NCBI RefSeq assembly: GCF_015500055.1
Contig: NZ_CP045492.1
Location: forward strand, 1,870,501-1,934,500
Direction: 5' to 3'
DNA length: 64,000 bases
DNA from: Mesorhizobium sp. NBSH29
GTDB lineage: Bacteria > Pseudomonadota > Alphaproteobacteria > Rhizobiales > Rhizobiaceae
Positions 25,585 to 34,913 of this stretch are shown here, piece by piece. Position 1 is the first letter of the stretch; each line of letters begins with the position of its first letter. The notes under the pieces were generated by a model, which saw only the letters and a list, made by a program, of their open reading frames with translations, did not search any database and had not been told where the DNA came from. A program made the position numbers and the translations under genes.

Positions 25585-27123
25585 ATGGCTGGCGGCATTG
25601 GCATGAATGGCGTGATCCGCTTGAACGCGCGCGACAATGTAGTGGTGCTGACAAAGGCCTTTCCGGCCGGCCAGCAGCCCATTGGCAGCGGCACTGCGCT
25701 GGAACGGTTGGTGCCATCCGGCCACAAGATCGCCACCCAAAATATTCCGCTTGGAGAACCCATCCTGAAGTTCGGTCAGATCATCGGCTATGCCAGCCAG
25801 CCAATCGCACTGGGCGACCACGTCCACACCCACAACTGCGTCATGGGTGCCCACGACCAGACCTACAAGATTGGCGAAGATTTCCGCCCCGTAGATTACG
25901 TGCCAGCAGCCGAACGCCTCAGCTTTCAAGGCTACCGCCGTGCCGATGGAAGTGCTGCGACACGCAACTACATCGCGCTTTGCGCCACGGTGAACTGCTC
26001 AGCAACGGTCATCCGGCACATCGCAGACCATTTCAATCGCTCTGGTGTGCTTGACGCCTATCCCAATGTCGATGGCGTCATTGCGCTGGCGCATGGCACC
26101 GGCTGCGGCATGGCGTCGTCCGGCGAAGGCTACGATATCCTGCAGCGCGTTTTGTGGGGGCATGCCACGCACCCCAATGTCGGCGCCGCCATCTTTGTCG
26201 GGCTCGGCTGCGAAGTCATGCAGATCGGCCGCATGCGCGCCATGTTCGGCTCGCGCGGCGAAGAACGTTTCCACGGCCTTACCATCCAGGAGACAGGTGG
26301 CACCCGCAAGACAATTGCCGCAGGCATCGCGTCGATCAATGCGCTTTTGCCAACCGTCAACGCAGTCAAACGCGAACCCATCCCGGTTTCCGAATTGGTC
26401 GTGGGCCTTCAATGCGGCGGGTCCGACGGCTTTTCCGGCGTCACTGCGAACCCAGCGCTCGGTGCAGCAACTGACCTGCTGGTCCGCCATGGCGGCACCG
26501 CGCTGTTATCCGAAACCCCCGAGATTTATGGCGCCGAGCAATTGCTGGTGCGCCGCGCTGCCAGCACCGAGGTCGGCGAAAAAATGATTGAGCGCATTCG
26601 CTGGTGGGAGCGCTACACCGAAATGAACGGCGGCTCGATGGACAACAATCCGTCGCCTGGCAACAAGGCTGGCGGGCTTACGACCATCCTGGAAAAGTCC
26701 CTCGGCGCGGCAGCCAAGGGCGGCACGCTGGCCTTGTCAGACGTGTTGCTCTACGCCGAGCGGGTCAAGGTGCCGGGCTTCGTGTTCATGGATTCACCGG
26801 GCTACGATCCGGTTTCGGCCACCGGCCAGATTGCATCGGGCTCGCAGATCATCGTTTTCACCACCGGGCGTGGCTCGGCGTTTGGCTCAAAGCCGGCGCC
26901 AACGATCAAGCTTGCCACCAACTCTTCCATGTATCGGCAGCTCGAAGAAGATATGGATCTCAACTGCGGCGACATCATTGATGATGGCATTTCAATCGAC
27001 GAAAAGGGCCGTCAGATCGTCGAGCACATCATAGCGGTCGCGTCGGGACAGAAGAGCAAGAGCGAGGCGCTGGGCCTTGGCGACAACGAATTTGTTCCGT
27101 GGCAACTGGGAGCGGTGATGTAG
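25585..27123 (+). CDS. uxaA: UxaA-family sugar-acid dehydratase (altronate or L-fuconate dehydratase)
   Basis: A 512-residue UxaA/GarD family hydro-lyase. The N-terminal SAF domain (about 1-105, VVVLTKAFPAGQQPIGSG ... HVHTHNCVMG) is fused to the main dehydratase domain (about 115-500) with LCATVNCSATVIRHI, ALAHGTGCGMASSGEGYDI, VGLQCGGSDGFSGVTANPAL and NPSPGNKAGGLTTILEKSLG. These enzymes dehydrate D-altronate or related sugar acids to 2-keto-3-deoxy acids. ATG 25585 follows GGGAGGAAACGCG. The convergent neighbours (lactonase, aldo/keto reductase, FucU) point to L-fuconate as a possible substrate. No UxaB-specific partner is adjacent. The gene symbol denotes family only. Confidence 0.88.
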   Translation: MAGGIGMNGVIRLNARDNVVVLTKAFPAGQQPIGSGTALERLVPSGHKIATQNIPLGEPILKFGQIIGYASQPIALGDHVHTHNCVMGAHDQTYKIGEDFRPVDYVPAAERLSFQGYRRADGSAATRNYIALCATVNCSATVIRHIADHFNRSGVLDAYPNVDGVIALAHGTGCGMASSGEGYDILQRVLWGHATHPNVGAAIFVGLGCEVMQIGRMRAMFGSRGEERFHGLTIQETGGTRKTIAAGIASINALLPTVNAVKREPIPVSELVVGLQCGGSDGFSGVTANPALGAATDLLVRHGGTALLSETPEIYGAEQLLVRRAASTEVGEKMIERIRWWERYTEMNGGSMDNNPSPGNKAGGLTTILEKSLGAAAKGGTLALSDVLLYAERVKVPGFVFMDSPGYDPVSATGQIASGSQIIVFTTGRGSAFGSKPAPTIKLATNSSMYRQLEEDMDLNCGDIIDDGISIDEKGRQIVEHIIAVASGQKSKSEALGLGDNEFVPWQLGAVM

Positions 27124-27124
27124 C

Positions 27125-27976
27125 CTATCGGGCAAGCCTGTAGAAGCGCTGCGCCGTGCCGCCGAAAATCTCCATGCGGTCTCCTTCTGGGAGATGCGCG
27201 GTCAGTTTTTCAGCCGTGCCAAGCCAGCCCTCATAGCTGGCGTTCAGCAGGCATACTGGCCAGTCAGAGCCCCACATCACGCGCGTGGCGCCAAATGCGG
27301 CAAGCACATGCGAAACGTAGGGGCGCAGGTCTTCGGCAGACCATCCATCACCTGCCTCGGTCACCAGCCCCGACAGCTTGCAGCAGGCAGATGTTTCCGC
27401 CGCAATGCGCGACATACCTTCCGCCCATGTGGAAAATGCGTCTTGCGCCGTTCCATGGTCCCTGACTGGCGGTTTCATGCAGTGGTCGACCACAACGCGC
27501 AGCTTTGGATAGCGGCGCAGCAGCGTCAGGAAATTGGGCAGATGCCGCGAAAACCCCAGCGCATCAAAAGTGAGATCGAGCTCGACAAGTGCCGCATAGG
27601 CCCATTGCACATCGTCCCGCAACATCCAGTCGTCATCAACGATATCCTGGATCATTGGACGTACGCCCAGAAAATTTGGATGGTGCTTTAGCCGCTGGAG
27701 ATGCTGCAGATGACGCCGGTCTTCAAAGTCGATCCAGCCAACCACGCCGGCGATGCTGGTCGTCGCATCGCTCAGCCCGAGCAAGTACTCCGTTTCTTCT
27801 ACTGTCGCTGCGGCCTGCACCAGAACGGTGCGTGAAATGCCGGCCTCGGCAAGCACAGGGGCAAGGTCGGCTGGCAGGTAATTCCGCGAAAGCACCGGGT
27901 GGTCCCTGGGCATCCAGTCATAGTCTGCGCGCGCCACATTCCAGTAATGCTGGTGCGCGTCGACCCGGCCTTTCAC
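27125..27976 (-). CDS. Amidohydrolase of the L-fuconolactonase/PDC lactonase family
   Basis: A 283-residue COG3618 TIM-barrel hydrolase. The N-terminal HxH is in VDAHQHYWNVARADYDWM; other motifs are VVDHCMKPPVRD and MWGSDWPVCLL with the catalytic aspartate. Members hydrolyse sugar lactones such as L-fucono-1,5-lactone. The start is taken as GTG 27976, two bases after the stop of the aldo/keto reductase, with AGGCTGAGG as ribosome-binding site; a longer N-terminus overlaps that gene and has no homology. It probably hydrolyses the lactone made by the coupled reductase/dehydrogenase. It ends 1 bp from the UxaA-family stop, convergent. Confidence 0.85.
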   Translation of the reverse strand: MKGRVDAHQHYWNVARADYDWMPRDHPVLSRNYLPADLAPVLAEAGISRTVLVQAAATVEETEYLLGLSDATTSIAGVVGWIDFEDRRHLQHLQRLKHHPNFLGVRPMIQDIVDDDWMLRDDVQWAYAALVELDLTFDALGFSRHLPNFLTLLRRYPKLRVVVDHCMKPPVRDHGTAQDAFSTWAEGMSRIAAETSACCKLSGLVTEAGDGWSAEDLRPYVSHVLAAFGATRVMWGSDWPVCLLNASYEGWLGTAEKLTAHLPEGDRMEIFGGTAQRFYRLAR

Positions 27977-27978
27977 CC

Positions 27979-29007
27979 TCAGCCTGCTTGCGTCGGCGCG
28001 TCTTCCCGCATCAACCCTTCGGCCTTCAGGTCGGTCCACAGTTCAGGCGGTATGGTGACATCAAGAATTTGACGGTTGCCCGCCACTTCCGCCACGCTCT
28101 GCCCGCCGGGAATAACGGAAACGACAGAGGGGTGCATCAGCGGAAATTGCAACGCCGCCTCGATCAGCCGTACCCCGTGGCGCTGACAAACGGCGTCGAT
28201 CCGGCGCACCTTCTCCACCACGTCGGCAGGAGCGCGGGAATAGTTGAAGAACGCGTTGTCTGAGGGCCCCGACGCCAGAATGCCCGAATTGTAAGGACCA
28301 CCCAACGTGATACCTATGCCGCGCTGCTGGCAGAAAGGCAGGAAGCTTTGCAGCGCCTCCTGCTCCAGCAGCGTATAGCGCCCGGCCAAAAGAAACAGGT
28401 CGAAATCGCCTCTTTCGGCAAGCCTTTGGCAGGCCTCCCATTCATTGAGGCCAGCGCCGAAAGCGCGGATCACCTTCTGCTCGCGCAGTTCAACAAGCGC
28501 CTTCAACCCCGAACTGATGAGTTGTTGCCGGTGCGGTTCAAGCGCTTCGGCACTGCCAAAAGTGAAGATGTCGAGATCATGCGCATACAGAATATCGACG
28601 CGGTCCACCCCCAGCCGTTCCAGCGAAGTTTCGAAGGAGCGCATCACGCCATCATAGCTGTAGTCATAATCTTCGCGTCGCGACGGAGTGTCGAAAAACT
28701 TGCCGATGCCGGTTCGCTCTTCGGGCTTGCACACCTTGAGCAGGCGTCCGACCTTGGTGGAAAGCAGATAGTCGTCACTCGGCTTATCGCGCAAGAACCG
28801 GTTCAACCGCGTCTCCGAAAGGCCGAGCCCGTAGAGCGGTGCGGTATCAAAATAGCGGCAACCCGTGTTCCAGGCTTCCGCCAGCACGGCGTCGGCCTCG
28901 GTGTCCGAAACGGCACGGTACAGATTGGCGATGGGTGCCGAGCCGAATCCAAGCTCGGTAAAGTTCAGCACGTCCCGTCCAGCACGCTGCCATTGGCGGA
29001 TTTTCAT
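27979..29007 (-). CDS. Aldo/keto reductase, probable L-fucose (D-threo-aldose) dehydrogenase
   Basis: A 342-residue aldo/keto reductase. The catalytic tyrosine and aspartate are in FDTAPLYGLGLSETRLNRFL, the lysine in YLLSTKVGRLL and the histidine in ILYAHDLDIF. NAD(P) contacts are in the C-terminal IDAVCQRHGVRLIEAALQF ... SVIPGG. The overall pattern is that of the D-threo-aldose 1-dehydrogenase / L-fucose dehydrogenase group, which oxidises the sugar to a lactone. ATG 29007 follows CCGGAGGAAGCTC. It lies directly before the lactonase gene and is divergent from fucU, which agrees with an oxidative fucose-type route. Activity on galactose or arabinose is possible. Confidence 0.85.
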   Translation of the reverse strand: MKIRQWQRAGRDVLNFTELGFGSAPIANLYRAVSDTEADAVLAEAWNTGCRYFDTAPLYGLGLSETRLNRFLRDKPSDDYLLSTKVGRLLKVCKPEERTGIGKFFDTPSRREDYDYSYDGVMRSFETSLERLGVDRVDILYAHDLDIFTFGSAEALEPHRQQLISSGLKALVELREQKVIRAFGAGLNEWEACQRLAERGDFDLFLLAGRYTLLEQEALQSFLPFCQQRGIGITLGGPYNSGILASGPSDNAFFNYSRAPADVVEKVRRIDAVCQRHGVRLIEAALQFPLMHPSVVSVIPGGQSVAEVAGNRQILDVTIPPELWTDLKAEGLMREDAPTQAG

Positions 29008-29137
29008 GAGCTTCCTCCGGTTGTTCTGTGTGGAGGTTTTTACATTCGGCGGCAAGTGGCATCTCCTGCTCGGGCCGCCGGTGGACACCCGTGTTCCCGT
29101 CGGCTAATCGTCTTCGCTATGGTTCTGGGAGGAACAC

Positions 29138-29599
29138 ATGCTCAAAGGCATAAGCCCGCTGTTAAACGCCGATGTTCTCCACGCGTTGCGTGCCATGGGC
29201 CATGGCGACGACCTGATCATCGTCGATGCCAATTTCCCTTCTGTTTCAACAGCGCGCCTGACCTCGCTCGGGCACGTGCTCAGCATCGACAATGTATCGG
29301 CCGCAACAGCCATCCAGGCCATTCTCTCGGTCTACCCCCTCGACGGATTTGTCGACGATGCGGCCGGACGCATGGAGGTCGTCGGGTCGCCGGGTGAAAT
29401 CCCGGTCGTGCAGCGTGAGGTTCAGAGCGTGATCGATGCCGCCGAGGGCAAGTCCTGGCCGATGGTGCCGATTGAGCGTTACGCATTCTATGACCGCGCC
29501 AAGCAGGCCTATTGCGTCATCCGCACCGGCGAACGGCGCTTCTATGGGTGCTTTGCACTGCGCAAGGGCGTGGTGCCGCCCGATGAATACCAGACTTAG
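29138..29599 (+). CDS. fucU: RbsD/FucU family sugar mutarotase (L-fucose mutarotase-like)
   Basis: A 153-residue FucU-family protein. MLKGISPLLNADVLHALRAM with the catalytic histidine, GHGDDLIIVDANFP, and a C-terminal ERYAFYDRAKQAYCVIRTGERRFYGCFALRKGV are diagnostic. FucU interconverts alpha and beta anomers of L-fucose and related sugars. GGGAGGAACAC precedes ATG 29138. It is divergent from the aldo/keto reductase gene and its stop overlaps the stop of the convergent Gfo/Idh gene by 4 bp. It is the strongest marker that part of this locus handles fucose-like sugars. Confidence 0.93.
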   Translation: MLKGISPLLNADVLHALRAMGHGDDLIIVDANFPSVSTARLTSLGHVLSIDNVSAATAIQAILSVYPLDGFVDDAAGRMEVVGSPGEIPVVQREVQSVIDAAEGKSWPMVPIERYAFYDRAKQAYCVIRTGERRFYGCFALRKGVVPPDEYQT

Positions 29600-30621
29600 C
29601 GCACAGCTTCGCGTTTGCCCGATTGCGCCGAGCGCAGCATGGCTTCGATCATCCGGTGAACTTTCAGGGCCTCGCGTCCGCTTACCAATGGCGCGCGGTT
29701 ATTATCGATAGCGTCGAGGAAATCGGCGAGAACCGCGCGGTGATGATGGTGGGAAAAGGCCATGGGGTCAGCGCCGGCCCCACCGCCTTCAGAAATGTCG
29801 GTGGCAGTGACGTGACTTCCATCATGAAAATTGACGGTGAGATGCGCGCCATCAAGCCGCGCTGTTCCCTTCGCTCCGATTACATCGATGGCGTCGGGGT
29901 AGCCGGGAAAGGCTGCCGTGGTGGCAGTGATGGTACCAAGCGCGCCGTTGTCAAATCGCACCGCGGCAACAGCAAGGTCTTCGGTCTCCATGCTGTGGAC
30001 GGGGCTCGTCGTCGCATACGCGGTCACCTCTAAGGGAACGCCGACAAGCCCGATCATCAGGTCAAGCGTGTGGATCGCTTGGGTCAAGAGAACACCGCCG
30101 CCATCGCGGTTGCGCGTGCCGCGTCCCGGCTCATCGTAATAGCTTTGCGGGCGCCAGTTGTAGAGCCTGGCTGAAGCGCTGACCAGCGATCCGAGCCGAC
30201 CGGAATCGACAATCTCCTTCAGCGCGGCGCTTGCCGGACGAAAGCGATGTTGGAGGACGACACCAAGCTTCACACCGGCATTTTCAGCTGTCTCGACCAG
30301 TTCCACAGAGCGCTCAAAACTGGTCTCGAGCGGCTTTTCGAGCAGGATGTGCTTGCCGGCATCTGCGGCCTGTCGAACCAGGTCAAGATGCGTGTTGGGC
30401 GGCGTCAGAATCACCACGGCATCGATGGATGGATCGTTCCAGATGACCTCCATGCAATCGACCGGCGCAAATCCCCAACTCGTGCTGAACGCGTCTCGGC
30501 GTGCGGCGCTGGGGCTGAACACTGCTGCCACCGCAACACGGTCTGCAAGATCAAGCAGGCTTCTGGCGTGCGGCGCGGCGGCCATTCCGAGACCGATTAA
30601 GGCAATGCGCTTTTGGGTCAT
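29596..30621 (-). CDS. Gfo/Idh/MocA family oxidoreductase
   Basis: A 341-residue Gfo/Idh/MocA NAD(P)-dependent oxidoreductase. The Rossmann start is RIALIGLGMAAAPHARSLLD, the cofactor/catalytic motif is HILLEKPLETSFERSVELV, and GGGVLLTQAIHTLDLMIGLVG carries the C-domain signature with the catalytic histidine. Substrates are typically sugars, inositols or sugar acids. ATG 30621 overlaps the UxuA stop (ATGA), placing it in the leftward operon uxuB-uxuA-gfo. It could oxidise a uronate or hexonate before the mannonate branch; this is inferred from context only. Confidence 0.88.
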   Translation of the reverse strand: MTQKRIALIGLGMAAAPHARSLLDLADRVAVAAVFSPSAARRDAFSTSWGFAPVDCMEVIWNDPSIDAVVILTPPNTHLDLVRQAADAGKHILLEKPLETSFERSVELVETAENAGVKLGVVLQHRFRPASAALKEIVDSGRLGSLVSASARLYNWRPQSYYDEPGRGTRNRDGGGVLLTQAIHTLDLMIGLVGVPLEVTAYATTSPVHSMETEDLAVAAVRFDNGALGTITATTAAFPGYPDAIDVIGAKGTARLDGAHLTVNFHDGSHVTATDISEGGGAGADPMAFSHHHHRAVLADFLDAIDNNRAPLVSGREALKVHRMIEAMLRSAQSGKREAVR

Positions 30622-31802
30622 GGCTTGAGCTCCAGCGTTTCCAGTGCGCGCATGATACCGCGCAACTCCGCCAGTCCCTTCAGCCGGCCAATACAGGAAT
30701 AGCCCGGGTTCACTGCCTTTCCGATGTCGTCGACAAGAGCGTGGCCATGATCGGGCCGCATCGGTATCAGAAAATCGCTGCGTCCATCGGTGCTGCGGCG
30801 CGCCTCTTCCTGCAGCAAGGCCGCAACGACGCGCACCATATCGACATCGCCATCCAGATGGTCGGCTTCATGAAACGAGAAGTCGCCTTCCCCGGTGACA
30901 TTGCGCAGATGAACGAAATGGATGTCGGGGGCAAACTCCTGGGCCATGTCGACGAGATTGTTGTTTACGCCCGCACCGTAGGAGCCGGTGCATAGCGTCA
31001 ATCCATTGGCAGGCGAGCGGCAACCCGCCAGCACCTTGCGAGCGTCTTCGGCGCTGGAAACGACGCGCGGCAGGCCGAAAATAGGAAAAGGCGGGTCATC
31101 GGGATGGATCGCCAGCCGCACGCCTGCTTCCTCCGCCACCGGCACGATCTCGCGCAGGAAGGCCAAAAGGTTCTCCCGCAAGCCCTCCGTCGAAATATCA
31201 CGATACCCATCAAGCGCTCGCAAAAAGCTTTGCCGGTCATAGATGAACTCACGCGCCGGAACCCAACCGATCAGGTTGTTTTCCAGCCGCCCCCGGTCGC
31301 TTTCACTCATCGCTGCAAGCCGTTTGCGCGCCTTTGCGATCCGCTCGGGCGGGTGGTCCGCTTCTGCCCCGCGACGGTTCAGCATCAGCACGTCATAGGC
31401 GCAGAAATCCACCATATCGAAGCGCAGCGCCGTGCCGCCATGGCCCATCTGAAACTCCAGATCGGTACGGCTCCAGTCGGTGATCGCCATGAAATTGTAG
31501 CAGATGGTTCTGATCCCAGCTGCACCCACCGCTCGGATAGAGGTTTTGTAGTTCTCGATATACTGACGAAATCGCCCGCTGCGGGTCTTGATGTCGTCAT
31601 GCACGATAATGCTCTCGACCACGGTCCACTCAAAGCCGGCAGCCGCCAGTTCTTCCCGACGCCCTCGAATGTCGTCGAGCGGCCACGCTCTGCCGTCATT
31701 GAGGTGGTGCAGGGCGGTGACGATCCCCGTCGCGCCAGCCTGTCGTATATGCGAAAGCTTCACCGGGTCGTCGGGACCGAACCAGCGCCAGGTCTGTTTC
31801 AA
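30618..31802 (-). CDS. uxuA: Mannonate dehydratase UxuA
   Basis: A 394-residue D-mannonate dehydratase that makes 2-keto-3-deoxy-D-gluconate. The opening QTWRWFGPDDPVKLSHIRQ and GATGIVTALHHLNDGRAWP match E. coli UxuA closely. Later motifs are LAIHPDDPPFPIFGLPRVV, CTGSYGAGVNNN, IHFVHLRNV and MRPDHGHALVDD, which carry metal-site histidines, cysteine and aspartate. The start is a TTG at 31802 preceded by AAGGA; no ATG fits the conserved N-terminus. It follows the UxuB-like stop by 2 bp and is coupled to the Gfo/Idh gene. Confidence 0.95.
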   Translation of the reverse strand: MKQTWRWFGPDDPVKLSHIRQAGATGIVTALHHLNDGRAWPLDDIRGRREELAAAGFEWTVVESIIVHDDIKTRSGRFRQYIENYKTSIRAVGAAGIRTICYNFMAITDWSRTDLEFQMGHGGTALRFDMVDFCAYDVLMLNRRGAEADHPPERIAKARKRLAAMSESDRGRLENNLIGWVPAREFIYDRQSFLRALDGYRDISTEGLRENLLAFLREIVPVAEEAGVRLAIHPDDPPFPIFGLPRVVSSAEDARKVLAGCRSPANGLTLCTGSYGAGVNNNLVDMAQEFAPDIHFVHLRNVTGEGDFSFHEADHLDGDVDMVRVVAALLQEEARRSTDGRSDFLIPMRPDHGHALVDDIGKAVNPGYSCIGRLKGLAELRGIMRALETLELKP

Positions 31803-31804
31803 TT

Positions 31805-33283
31805 TCAGTTTTCCTTGATGTGGGCGAGCGTGGCCGCAATGCCGTTCGCCTGGATGGCTTTCAGATGGGCTGCAGCCACGCCTATCAACGTCGCGCGATG
31901 TGCGCTGTCCTTGGCAAATCCCGCGGCTTCAAATGCCTGCCCGATGGCTTCCGCTGGTAAGCGATTTGCCGCGATTTCGGCTAGGCGGTCATCCAGCGGA
32001 TCGGTAAAATGGTCCTTGGCAAAGGTGCCGCCGCGTGCTGCGCAGCAGGCGACCCATGCCGCCACAACTAGCATTAAATGGTCGATCCCCAGCCCTTTTT
32101 CAGCCCGCTCGAGCGCTGAGCTGATGATGCGTTGTGGCAGTTTCTGGCTGCTGTCATTGGCAATCTGTGCGATCCGATGCTGCAGCGCCGTGTTGGAAAA
32201 CCGCTTCGCCAGCTCCTGCGTATAGCGCGTGGTATCAAGTCCTGCATCGTTGGGCAGGGTCAGCACAGCCTCACTCCAGAGTGCATCGATGAAACCCCTG
32301 ATCGCCACATCGGCAAAGGCTTCCGCCACGGTTTCATGCCCGCTGAGCAGGCCCAGAAATGCGATGCCCGAATGCGCGCCATTCAGCAGCCGCAGTTTCA
32401 TCAGCTCGGAGGCACCGACATCGTCCACCATGGTCACCCCAAACCGTTCCCAGTCAGGTCGGCCAGTCGGAAAATGATCTTCGATAACCCACTGGGAAAA
32501 GGGTTCGGTGATAACCGGCCAAGCGTCATCAGCTCCCAGTTTGGCCGAAATTCGGGCTCGGTCGCCATCGGTGGTGGCCGGTACGATCCGGTCGACCATG
32601 CAAGACGGAAAGGCGACGTCCAAACCGGATTGGCCGAGCTGTTCTTGCCCCCGCAGGGCAAAAAACCCGATCATCAGCCGCCGCAACGTCGCCCCATTCG
32701 CCGGCAGGTTGTCGCAGCACAGAACCGTAAATGGAGGTGTGCCGGCCAGCCTGCGCCGCACCAGTGCCTCGGCGAGAAATCCGTAAAGTGTTTGAGGTCG
32801 GTCTGGGTTTGCCAAATCCCACTGGATACCTCCATGGCTGGTGTCGAGCCCCCCGGCAGCGTTGCGCAAATAGGCCTTTTCCGTCACCGTCAACGTGACG
32901 ATGCGGATAGAGGGATTGCTCAATTCTGCGATCACGGCGCCCGGATCATCCGGCGCTACCAGCGTCCGCACGATCGAGCCAATTACCTGAAGGCTCTCGC
33001 CATCGCCGTCGCCTACCGCGAGCGTATACAGTCCATCCTGCGGATGCAGCGCATCGCGCGTATCGGCGCTGCGCAGCGATATGCCGACAATCCCCCAGCC
33101 GGCTTCCCCTGCGTTGATACACGCGTCCACATAAGCGGCCTGATGCGCGCGATGAAAGGCACCAAGGCCAAGATGCACGATCCCGGCCGTAACAGATGAC
33201 CGGTCGTAGAGCGGTGTTTCTATCGGCTTGGCAACAGACCCCAGTACCAAGTTTGAAAGCCGGCGAGTTGGGGCTTGATTCAC
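31805..33283 (-). CDS. uxuB: Mannitol dehydrogenase-family D-mannonate oxidoreductase (UxuB-like)
   Basis: A 492-residue polyol-type long-chain dehydrogenase. GIVHLGLGAFHRAHQAAYVD is the NAD-binding motif, and the C-terminal domain has MKLRLLNGAHSGIAFLG with the catalytic lysine/asparagine/histidine pattern. As UxuB it reduces D-fructuronate to D-mannonate, which UxuA then dehydrates. Tagaturonate reductase or mannitol dehydrogenase is the alternative. The start is set at GTG 33283 (NQAPTRRLSNLVLGS) with GAGG upstream; the longer N-terminus to 33385 is Cys/Arg-rich and looks non-coding. It is first in the leftward operon and divergent from uxaC. Confidence 0.88.
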   Translation of the reverse strand: MNQAPTRRLSNLVLGSVAKPIETPLYDRSSVTAGIVHLGLGAFHRAHQAAYVDACINAGEAGWGIVGISLRSADTRDALHPQDGLYTLAVGDGDGESLQVIGSIVRTLVAPDDPGAVIAELSNPSIRIVTLTVTEKAYLRNAAGGLDTSHGGIQWDLANPDRPQTLYGFLAEALVRRRLAGTPPFTVLCCDNLPANGATLRRLMIGFFALRGQEQLGQSGLDVAFPSCMVDRIVPATTDGDRARISAKLGADDAWPVITEPFSQWVIEDHFPTGRPDWERFGVTMVDDVGASELMKLRLLNGAHSGIAFLGLLSGHETVAEAFADVAIRGFIDALWSEAVLTLPNDAGLDTTRYTQELAKRFSNTALQHRIAQIANDSSQKLPQRIISSALERAEKGLGIDHLMLVVAAWVACCAARGGTFAKDHFTDPLDDRLAEIAANRLPAEAIGQAFEAAGFAKDSAHRATLIGVAAAHLKAIQANGIAATLAHIKEN

Positions 33284-33384
33284 ACTGTCCTCGCGCTGCT
33301 TGAACGCATCAGAAATTCCTCCCTTGTGCCGACGGCGACAAATCCATCTACAACACATGCCAAATCTGCACAAGGAAGTCATCA

Positions 33385-33436
33385 TACAACATTCTAATTT
33401 TTGTACGTTGACATTAGGTGGCGACAGTCCTAGCCA
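33385..33436 (+). promoter_or_regulatory. Candidate uxaC promoter with flanking dyad
   Basis: In the 185-bp divergent gap, TTGACA (33408-33413) is followed at 17 bp by TAGCCA (33431-33436), a good -35 and a weak -10 for rightward transcription. Just upstream, TACAA (33385-33389) and TTGTA (33401-33405) form an AT-rich dyad, and GTCATCATACAA (33378-33389) resembles a GntR half-site. This is the probable control region for uxaC and uxuB. Confidence 0.4.
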
Positions 33437-33468
33437 TAACTACCGAAGGAGGAGCGGCATCGTTACAC

Positions 33469-34878
33469 ATGACAGGGCCTATCAACCAGGATTTGCTGTT
33501 TTCCGCCGAGCCGCGCAGCCGCGACATCGCTCGCAATCTTTATGCCGGCGTGAAAGATCTCCCGATCATCAGCCCTCATGGACACACCGATCCGCGCTGG
33601 TTTGCTGAAAACGATCCGTTTCCAGATCCTGCCCGGCTGCTGATTGTCCCGGACCACTATATTTTCCGCATGCTCTACAGCCAGGGCATTAGTCTGGAAG
33701 ATCTCGGCATTGCCACCCTCGACGGTGCGCCCGTTGAAACGGACGGTCGCAAGATATGGCGGATTTTTGCCAGCAACTATTTCCTATTTCGCGGTACGCC
33801 CACACGGCTCTGGTTCGACTACGTCCTGCAAAACCTTTTCGGCCTTGATGCGCCCCTCAATGGCGACAATGCCGACAGCCATTACGATGCCATCGCGGAT
33901 TGCCTGCAGCGCGAGGATTACCGCCCGCGGGCGTTGTTTGAGCGCTTCAATATTGAAGCAATTTCCACCACAGATGGCGCGCTCGACGACCTGCGCTGGC
34001 ATAAGATGATACGTGACAGCGGCTGGAAGGGCAGGGTGGTCACCGCTTATCGTCCAGACGCTGTGATCGATCCCGATTTTGAGGGGTTTTCCGCAAATCT
34101 GGATGCGCTGGGCGAGAGAACCGGCTGCGACACCGGCAGTTGGCAGGGATACCTCGATGCACACCGCGCGCGTCGCGCGTTCTTCAAGACATTCGGCGCC
34201 ACTTCTACCGACCACGGCCATGCAACGGCCGAAACCGCGAACCTCTCGGATGCAGCTGCAACCGAGCTTTTCAACCGCGTTCGCGCCGGATCAGACGACG
34301 AGCGCGCGCGTCGCCTCTTCCGTGCCCAGATGCTGACCGAAATGGCCAAGATGAGCCTGGATGACGGGCTGGTGATGCAGATCCATCCTGGTTCCTGGCG
34401 CAACCATTCGCCGGTAGTGATGGCCAGGTTCGGGCGCGACAAGGGTTTCGATATTCCAACCCGCACTGACTACGTCACGGCATTGAAGCCGCTTCTGGAC
34501 TGTGTCGGCACGCGCAGCGACCTCACCGTCATTGTTTTCACGCTCGATGAATCCAGCTATGCGCGCGAACTGGCGCCGCTTGCAGGCGTCTACCCGGCAT
34601 TGCGGCTCGGGCCGGCCTGGTGGTTCCACGACAGCCCGGAGGGAATGCGACGCTTCCGCGAGATGACGACGGAAACCGCCGGCTTTTACAACACGGTCGG
34701 GTTCAACGACGACACCCGCGCTTTTCCATCAATTCCGGCCCGTCACGATGTGGCGCGCCGGGTCGATTGCGCATTTCTCGCGCGTCTCGTCTCGGAGCAC
34801 AGGCTGCGGGAAGACGAGGCGCACGAGCTTGCGCAGGAACTGGCCTATACGCTTGCAAAAAAGGCGTACCGGCTCTGA
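33469..34878 (+). CDS. uxaC: Glucuronate isomerase UxaC
   Basis: A 469-residue uronate isomerase (E. coli UxaC is 470). LPIISPHGHTDPRWFAENDPF carries the metal HxH; FARNYF-like IFASNYFLFRGTPTRLWFD, VMQIHPGSWRNHS and LGPAWWFHDSPEGMRRF are family blocks. It isomerises D-glucuronate to D-fructuronate (and galacturonate to tagaturonate). ATG 33469 gives the family length; the GGAGGA at 33448-33453 is somewhat far, but homology starts there. An upstream GTG at 33418 would add 17 unusual residues. It heads the rightward unit with the TRAP genes, 35 bp before the dctP-like gene. Confidence 0.95.
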   Translation: MTGPINQDLLFSAEPRSRDIARNLYAGVKDLPIISPHGHTDPRWFAENDPFPDPARLLIVPDHYIFRMLYSQGISLEDLGIATLDGAPVETDGRKIWRIFASNYFLFRGTPTRLWFDYVLQNLFGLDAPLNGDNADSHYDAIADCLQREDYRPRALFERFNIEAISTTDGALDDLRWHKMIRDSGWKGRVVTAYRPDAVIDPDFEGFSANLDALGERTGCDTGSWQGYLDAHRARRAFFKTFGATSTDHGHATAETANLSDAAATELFNRVRAGSDDERARRLFRAQMLTEMAKMSLDDGLVMQIHPGSWRNHSPVVMARFGRDKGFDIPTRTDYVTALKPLLDCVGTRSDLTVIVFTLDESSYARELAPLAGVYPALRLGPAWWFHDSPEGMRRFREMTTETAGFYNTVGFNDDTRAFPSIPARHDVARRVDCAFLARLVSEHRLREDEAHELAQELAYTLAKKAYRL

Positions 34879-34913
34879 GGGGCGAAAGCCTGATGCACAA
34901 CGGGAGGAAAACC

